Below are positions 5,226-8,838 of a stretch of DNA of 8,838 nt, piece after piece. The notes below the pieces were generated by a model, which was not told the origin of the DNA, did no database searches, and worked only from the letters and a program-made list of their open reading frames with translations. The DNA comes from Candidatus Margulisiibacteriota bacterium (GTDB lineage: Bacteria > Margulisbacteria > WOR-1 > O2-12-FULL-45-9): NCBI GenBank assembly GCA_018817195.1, contig JAHIUL010000046.1, forward strand, positions 1 through 8,838. Reading direction: 5' to 3'. Every line of letters begins with the position of its first letter. Position 1 is the first letter of the stretch. The translations under genes and the position numbers were made by a program.

Positions 5226-6404
5226 TTACTCCCTTACTCCGAAGTGCTGGATTAACTGCTTAACTTTGCCTGAAGCAGCTGCTTCTTTTTGCTCGGCAAA
5301 GATTTTTTGGATATCTTCCAGAGAAATTTCCCGGCCGCCTAAGCCATAAACATAATTTGTCAGCAATGGCTTATCTTTGGCTTCATACATAGCGGACCTT
5401 AATTCGGAAAACAGCGGCCCGCCCTGGTTGCTGTACATATCGCTTCTATCCATTATTGCCGCGGCCTTTACTTTGCTTAAGGCTTTAACAATTTCTTCAG
5501 CTGGAAACGGCCGAAAAACCCTGATCTTAAGCAAGCCAGCCTTAACGCCTTTTTCCCTTAGCTCATCAATCACCACCCTGGCTGTGCCGCAGGTTGAACC
5601 CAGAGCCACCAGAGCAATTTCAGCATCAGCTAATTTATATTCTTCGATCAAACCATATTCACGGCCGTAACGCTTGGCGAAATCCTTGGCAACTTTCAAT
5701 ATTACGTCCTTGGAATTTTTCATTGCCTCGATAATCGGCATTTTATGCTCAAAATAGTAATCCTGCAGATCAAGCGCCCCAAGGGTTACAGGCTTATCTA
5801 AATCCAATACTGAATTCATTTTTTTGTGTTCGCCCAAATATTCTTTAACTTCATTATCATCCAGCGCCTCTATTTTTTCCATGCAGTGAGAAATAATAAA
5901 ACCATCGGTCGTGGCCATACCAGGCAGGCGGACACTTTCGTTTTCAGTAATTTTTATTAACTGCAGTATATTGTCATACGCCTCCTGGGCATTTTCTGAA
6001 AAGATCTGGATCCAGCCAAAATCCCTGACCGCCATGGTATCGCTGTGGTCACAATGAATATTGATCGGACCTGATAAGGCACGGTTGACTTCACACAGCA
6101 CGATCGGCTGACGCAAGGCAGAAGCTATCGGCAGGATTTCTGACATTAATTGAAGCCCTTGAGAAGAAGTCCCTGTCATAACACGACAGCCGGCTGCTGC
6201 CGCGCCAACGCAGGCGCTCATGGCAGAATGCTCCGACTCAACTGCCACAAATTCGGTATCAACTAATCCATCAGCTACAAACCCGGAAAAGATCATCACA
6301 ACCTCGGTAGCAGGAGTAATTGGATAAGCCGCAACTACATCCGGGTTTATTTGTCTCATGGCCTCAGCCATGGCTTCGTTCCCTGTTTTAGCTAAAATAG
6401 GCAT
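5226..6404 (-). CDS. porA: Pyruvate:ferredoxin oxidoreductase, alpha subunit
   Basis: The alpha subunit supplies the pyrimidine-side TPP domain and substrate contacts. The 392-residue protein begins with the TGNEAMAEA region and the family motif AYPITPATE (26-34); Thr30 corresponds to the substrate-contacting threonine near residue 31 in the Desulfovibrio enzyme. AVESEHSAM holds Glu58, the likely TPP-activating glutamate. TGTSSQGL follows, and then NRALSGPINIHCDHSDTM with an arginine in the region of the known pyruvate-binding Arg114. The C-terminal part (about 255-350, from IALVALGSTCGTARVVIDEL) is the transketolase C-terminal-like domain, and DRSDMYSNQGGPL is typical of PorA. Start at 6404 with an AAGGAAA site 8 bases upstream. 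It lies 3 bases after porD and 6 bases before porB, in the porGDAB order known from Pyrococcus and Thermotoga. Confidence 0.94.
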   Translation of the reverse strand: MPILAKTGNEAMAEAMRQINPDVVAAYPITPATEVVMIFSGFVADGLVDTEFVAVESEHSAMSACVGAAAAGCRVMTGTSSQGLQLMSEILPIASALRQPIVLCEVNRALSGPINIHCDHSDTMAVRDFGWIQIFSENAQEAYDNILQLIKITENESVRLPGMATTDGFIISHCMEKIEALDDNEVKEYLGEHKKMNSVLDLDKPVTLGALDLQDYYFEHKMPIIEAMKNSKDVILKVAKDFAKRYGREYGLIEEYKLADAEIALVALGSTCGTARVVIDELREKGVKAGLLKIRVFRPFPAEEIVKALSKVKAAAIMDRSDMYSNQGGPLFSELRSAMYEAKDKPLLTNYVYGLGGREISLEDIQKIFAEQKEAAASGKVKQLIQHFGVRE

Positions 6405-6407
6405 AAT

Positions 6408-6704
6408 TTATTTCCTTTCCGGCTCCATGGTGATAGCCCGTTTATCCGGTTTAGTCGGACACTCGGTGTTACAAATACCACAACCCTTGCAATATCGATA
6501 ATCAATCCCAACAACTTTCTTCTCTTCGTCAAGAATAATCGCTGAATCAGGACAATAGATCCAGCAAAAATAACAATTGATGCATTTGTCTTTGTGAAAA
6601 ACCGGCCGCTCTGAACGCCAGTCGCCGGTTTGAAACTCTGCCGCTGTTCCAGCCGGCAAAGCGTCGCCATGCATTAATTCTTTATAACCCATGTTCTTCT
6701 TCAT
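6408..6704 (-). CDS. porD: Pyruvate:ferredoxin oxidoreductase, delta (2x4Fe-4S ferredoxin) subunit
   Basis: This electron-transfer subunit carries electrons from the PorB cluster to soluble ferredoxin. The 98-residue protein has a non-cluster N-terminal part of about 35 residues (ending TGDWRSERPVFH, typical of PorD). Two ferredoxin motifs follow: Cys41-x2-Cys44-x2-Cys47-x3-Cys51-Pro and Cys72-x2-Cys75-x2-Cys78-x3-Cys82-Pro. All eight ligands are present, so two 4Fe-4S clusters are expected. The start at 6704 is chosen because an AAGGGAG site precedes it and the porG stop ends one base upstream, implying coupled translation. A longer-looking frame on the same strand (6392-6670) is a shadow. 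Confidence 0.95.
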   Translation of the reverse strand: MKKNMGYKELMHGDALPAGTAAEFQTGDWRSERPVFHKDKCINCYFCWIYCPDSAIILDEEKKVVGIDYRYCKGCGICNTECPTKPDKRAITMEPERK

Positions 6705-6705
6705 G

Positions 6706-7287
6706 TCACTTTTCTCCCTTAACGCTGTCGTGCGCGGTCTTTACTGCCTCAATATTGCCTTTAATAATCTCGGGCTTATGGGCAAATTTCTTTTTTAGCT
6801 TTTCCTCAGTGTTTTTGATCATTTCATTAAAATCAAGCAAGCCGGAAACCTTGACTAAGGCTCCCAGCATAGGCGTATTAGGGATATTGCGGCCAATCTT
6901 GTCAATGGCAATAGCAGAAGCATCAACTGTAAAAATTTTTGCGCCTTTAATATTTGCTTCTTTCCTAATTTCCTGAGGTGACTTTGAGGTGTTAACAATT
7001 AAGCTTCCGTCAGCAAGTAAACCATGGGCAACGTCAACTGAGCCCATTAAAGTCGGGTCAAGCACTAAAACTATCTGGGGATTAGTCATACCGCAATGAA
7101 CAGTAATTGGATTGTCTGATAAACGGTTAAATGACTGGACCGGAGCGCCCATCCTCTCTGGACCGTATTCTGGAAAAGCCTGGATATATTTACCTAAAGA
7201 TAATGCTGCGTCAGCAAAAAGCAGGGCTGCTGTTTTTGCCCCCTGGCCTCCCCGCCCGTGCCACCTAATTTCAATTATTTTCCCCAT
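6706..7287 (-). CDS. porG: Pyruvate:ferredoxin oxidoreductase, gamma subunit
   Basis: The 193-residue protein opens with the gamma-subunit signature IRWHGRGGQGAKTAA (7-21), which in homologues forms part of the coenzyme A-binding domain. FPEYGPERMGAPV (38-50), the DPTLMGSVDV region and RNIPNTPMLGALVKV (about 133-147) are further family blocks. It is first of the four por genes. The ATG at 7287 has an AGGAGG site 9 bases upstream. It follows the Yip1-like gene by 22 bases, with no promoter seen in the gap. All four subunits needed for an archaeal-type heterotetrameric POR are therefore encoded together, in the cytoplasm. Confidence 0.95.
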   Translation of the reverse strand: MGKIIEIRWHGRGGQGAKTAALLFADAALSLGKYIQAFPEYGPERMGAPVQSFNRLSDNPITVHCGMTNPQIVLVLDPTLMGSVDVAHGLLADGSLIVNTSKSPQEIRKEANIKGAKIFTVDASAIAIDKIGRNIPNTPMLGALVKVSGLLDFNEMIKNTEEKLKKKFAHKPEIIKGNIEAVKTAHDSVKGEK

Positions 7288-7309
7288 TTATCAATTCCTC
7301 CTAACCGCC

Positions 7310-8005
7310 CTAGCTAATCCACGGCTGCAAGACTGGAAGCGCTATTTTATCAAACAGGACACCAAAAATCAATAAAATAATTACCGGCAAAAGCGCGCCG
7401 ATAAAGGCGACTGGTTTTGAGACCGCGTAAGTTTTCCTGCCGGCCACCGCCCAAAGTCCATACACGTAAAGCAGGACTAAACCATAAACAATAATAAAAC
7501 CAGCCCGGAAAAGAGAAAAGCCAAGCAAGCCGTAACTTGTTAAGAACATTAATAAAATAATTAGCAGCGCAAAGATCAACACCGCGCTGCTGTAAAAGCT
7601 TTGCTGCAGGATCTTATTTAATTTACCCTTACCGCCCAATAACGCATATATATAATGAAGGACAAGGCCTACCACATAAAACATGGCAAAAAACGCGCCA
7701 ACAAAAAACCCGCCTAAAATCAAAACTGTTATTAAAAAGAAAACACCGGCCAGGGCAATCAAGACAGGCAGGATTAAAATAAACTTAAAACCGCTAATAT
7801 TTTGAACCAAGGTCTTGCCAATGGGCGCATACTGGACAAAGAAAACAAACAGGGCCGCGGCAAAAGCCAGTATCCAGCTGTTAATAAAAAGAAAAGTTAA
7901 GGCTTTTTCCCGCCAATCTTCTTCAGGCAAAACAGTATAAAAATAAATCGGCCTCAAGATTATCGCCCACCAAGTGCTAAGAAACCACGCTGTTTTATTT
8001 TTCAT
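7310..8005 (-). CDS. Multi-pass membrane protein, probably Yip1 family
   Basis: The product is 231 residues from the ATG at 8005. About five or six hydrophobic segments are visible (roughly 37-57, 73-96, 98-123, 138-160, 165-188 and 199-218). A cytosolic-looking amphipathic start with an R-P-x-x-F-Y-T-V-L-P-E-E-D-W pattern (18-31) precedes them. This lead-in, the KILQQSFYSSA segment before the fourth helix and VYGLWAVAGRKTYAVSKPVA before the last helix resemble bacterial Yip1-domain proteins, whose role is poorly known. A longer frame begins at a TTG (8023), but that codon lies inside the end of recR and has no ribosome site, whereas AAGGGGG sits five bases before the ATG at 8005. The gene lies 10 bases after recR and 22 before porG, so it is cotranscribed with both. 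Family call moderate; membrane location sure. Confidence 0.8.
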   Translation of the reverse strand: MKNKTAWFLSTWWAIILRPIYFYTVLPEEDWREKALTFLFINSWILAFAAALFVFFVQYAPIGKTLVQNISGFKFILILPVLIALAGVFFLITVLILGGFFVGAFFAMFYVVGLVLHYIYALLGGKGKLNKILQQSFYSSAVLIFALLIILLMFLTSYGLLGFSLFRAGFIIVYGLVLLYVYGLWAVAGRKTYAVSKPVAFIGALLPVIILLIFGVLFDKIALPVLQPWIS

Positions 8006-8010
8006 CTCTT

Positions 8011-8017
8011 CCCCCTT
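8011..8017 (-). promoter_or_regulatory. Shine-Dalgarno site that decides the start of the Yip1-like gene
   Basis: AAGGGGG on the minus strand lies 5 bases before the ATG at 8005 and overlaps the recR TAA stop (8018-8016). It favours this ATG over the upstream TTG at 8023 and suggests coupling to recR. Confidence 0.65.
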
Positions 8018-8615
8018 ATACAACTAATTCATTCCTGCCCTGAAAGGCTTTTGAAAGCGTCGCCTCATCAGCGTAATCCATGTCTGCGCCAATAGGCAAG
8101 CCATAGGCCAGCCGGGTAATCTTAACGCCCAAAGGCTTTAAAATTTTTGAAAGATATATGTTGGTTGCCTCGCCCTCAGTAGTTGGGCTAATCGCCAAGA
8201 TAAGTTCCTCAACTTTTTCCCTGCGCAACCGTTCGATCAGCTCTTTAATCCTTAAACTTTCCGGCCCAATACCGTCCAGGGGCGAGATCAAACCGCCTAG
8301 AACATGATACTTGCCCTGGTAGCCGCCTGATCTCTCAATGGCCAGCAAATCCTTGGGTTCCGCCACCACGCACAACTGATTTTTGCCCCGGTTATCATCA
8401 GAGCAAATTTTACAAGGCTCAACATCAGTAATATTGTAACACTTTGAGCAATGTTTGAGCATTGCCTTGGCCTGCTTGATTGCCTCAACCAGCTTGTCAA
8501 CATCCTGGCGCGAACTTTGGAGGACGTGGAAAGACAACCGCTGGGCGGATTTTGGCCCGATACCCGGCAATTTCTTCAGCTCCTCAATTAATCTCGCAAA
8601 AGTTTCTGCGTACAT
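8016..8615 (-). CDS. recR: Recombination mediator protein RecR
   Basis: RecR works with RecF and RecO to load RecA on SSB-coated single-stranded DNA at gaps. At 199 residues it has the normal length. The N-terminal helix-hairpin-helix reads LPGIGPKSAQRLSFH (16-30). A zinc finger has Cys56-x2-Cys59 and Cys68-x2-Cys71. The Toprim domain starts near residue 80 (CVVAEPKDLLAIERSG), with the HVLGGLISPLDGIGP block (104-118). The C-terminal Walker B-like/ATNIYLSKIL region and the ending LPIGADMDYADEATLSKAFQGR are characteristic. It starts 5 bases after the ybaB stop with only a weak ribosome site (GGGAA at distance), so it probably relies on coupling. The ybaB-recR pair is the conserved dnaX-ybaB-recR arrangement. 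Confidence 0.97.
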   Translation of the reverse strand: MYAETFARLIEELKKLPGIGPKSAQRLSFHVLQSSRQDVDKLVEAIKQAKAMLKHCSKCYNITDVEPCKICSDDNRGKNQLCVVAEPKDLLAIERSGGYQGKYHVLGGLISPLDGIGPESLRIKELIERLRREKVEELILAISPTTEGEATNIYLSKILKPLGVKITRLAYGLPIGADMDYADEATLSKAFQGRNELVV

Positions 8616-8620
8616 CTCTT

Positions 8621-8838
8621 TTAAAACATTCCCGGCAAGCCTAACCCGCCGGTTAACCCTTTCATTTTCTGGGCTGCTTCATCCTTGGCGCTTTTCAAAG
8701 CTTTTTTGGCCGCTTCCATAACTTCTTTTTCCAGGCGGCTGATATTGTTTGGGTCAACAATTTGCGGGTCGATCTTAACGGACTTAATTTCCATCTCACC
8801 GTTAACCTCAACAGCTGCGCCTTTTGACTGGCCGACAA
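8621..8838 (-). CDS. ybaB: YbaB/EbfC nucleoid-associated protein, C-terminal part
   Basis: Only the last 71 codons and the stop (TAA, 8623-8621) are in the window. The translation contains GAAVEVNGEMEIKSVKIDP, then VDPNNISRLEKEVMEAA, KKALKSAKDEAAQKM and the glycine-rich end GLTGGLGLPGMF. These match the YbaB core strand (VEVxxNGxxEIxSVxID), the following helix and the usual G-L-x-G-x-x-L-P-G-M/L tail. YbaB dimers bind DNA and are linked to recombination and nucleoid structure. The gene precedes recR by 5 bases. Its 5' end and promoter lie beyond 8838, where dnaX would be expected. Confidence 0.93.
   Translation of the reverse strand, partial: VGQSKGAAVEVNGEMEIKSVKIDPQIVDPNNISRLEKEVMEAAKKALKSAKDEAAQKMKGLTGGLGLPGMF

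Noticed and set aside
6392..6670. 92-residue frame overlapping porD
   Set aside because: It lies in another frame of the same strand as porD, which has all eight cluster cysteines and a ribosome site.
8006..8023. TTG at 8023 as start of the Yip1-like gene
   Set aside because: It overlaps the end of recR and has no ribosome site, while AAGGGGG lies at good spacing before the ATG at 8005.

Overview
The window reads as a chromosomal segment of an AT-leaning bacterium carrying an anaerobic metabolic gene set: a complete four-subunit pyruvate:ferredoxin oxidoreductase (POR) and an oxygen- or fumarate-linked L-aspartate oxidase, next to the housekeeping block ybaB-recR. The tRNA has no encoded CCA. 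Dispersed short-repeat tracts, an R3H-AAA ATPase and a small-genome style of tight gene packing would fit several uncultivated lineages (for example Patescibacteria-like or other candidate phyla). No marker here fixes the phylum, so taxonomy is only a guess.

Layout. Bases 1-150 hold the 5' end of a secreted-protein gene on the minus strand. It is preceded by a leader with a hairpin and a good extended -10 promoter (about 235-264). Bases about 289-412 are a REP-like palindromic repeat that ends exactly at the 3' end of a tRNA-Gln(CTG) gene (413-483, minus). An AT-rich tract of 7-base repeats in inverted orientation (497-591) follows, then a small two-helix membrane protein gene (586-822, minus). 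A 65-base divergent intergenic region carries two back-to-back promoters with overlapping -35 boxes. The nadB promoter places its transcription start on or next to the ATG, and the opposing one starts within a few bases of its ATG, which suggests leaderless mRNAs. nadB runs on the plus strand (888-2462) and carries an in-frame block of 7-base repeats in its domain linker.

From 8838 down to 2459, eight minus-strand genes are packed with gaps of 1-31 bases and look like one operon: ybaB (partial), recR, a Yip1-like membrane protein, porG, porD, porA, porB, an HU-type nucleoid protein, and an R3H-domain AAA ATPase. (ybaB is cut by the window edge, so eight genes are complete and one is partial.) Its last stop codon overlaps the nadB stop in a shared TTAA, so the two transcription units converge with no spacer.

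Together: POR converts pyruvate plus CoA to acetyl-CoA, CO2 and reduced ferredoxin. NadB makes iminoaspartate for NAD synthesis. YbaB, RecR, HU and the R3H ATPase all act on nucleic acids. The most notable points are the heptamer repeats (one inside nadB, one intergenic), the overlapping divergent promoters, the POR genes embedded among DNA-binding genes, and the palindrome fused to the tRNA end. I saw no clear undescribed defence or mobile system.
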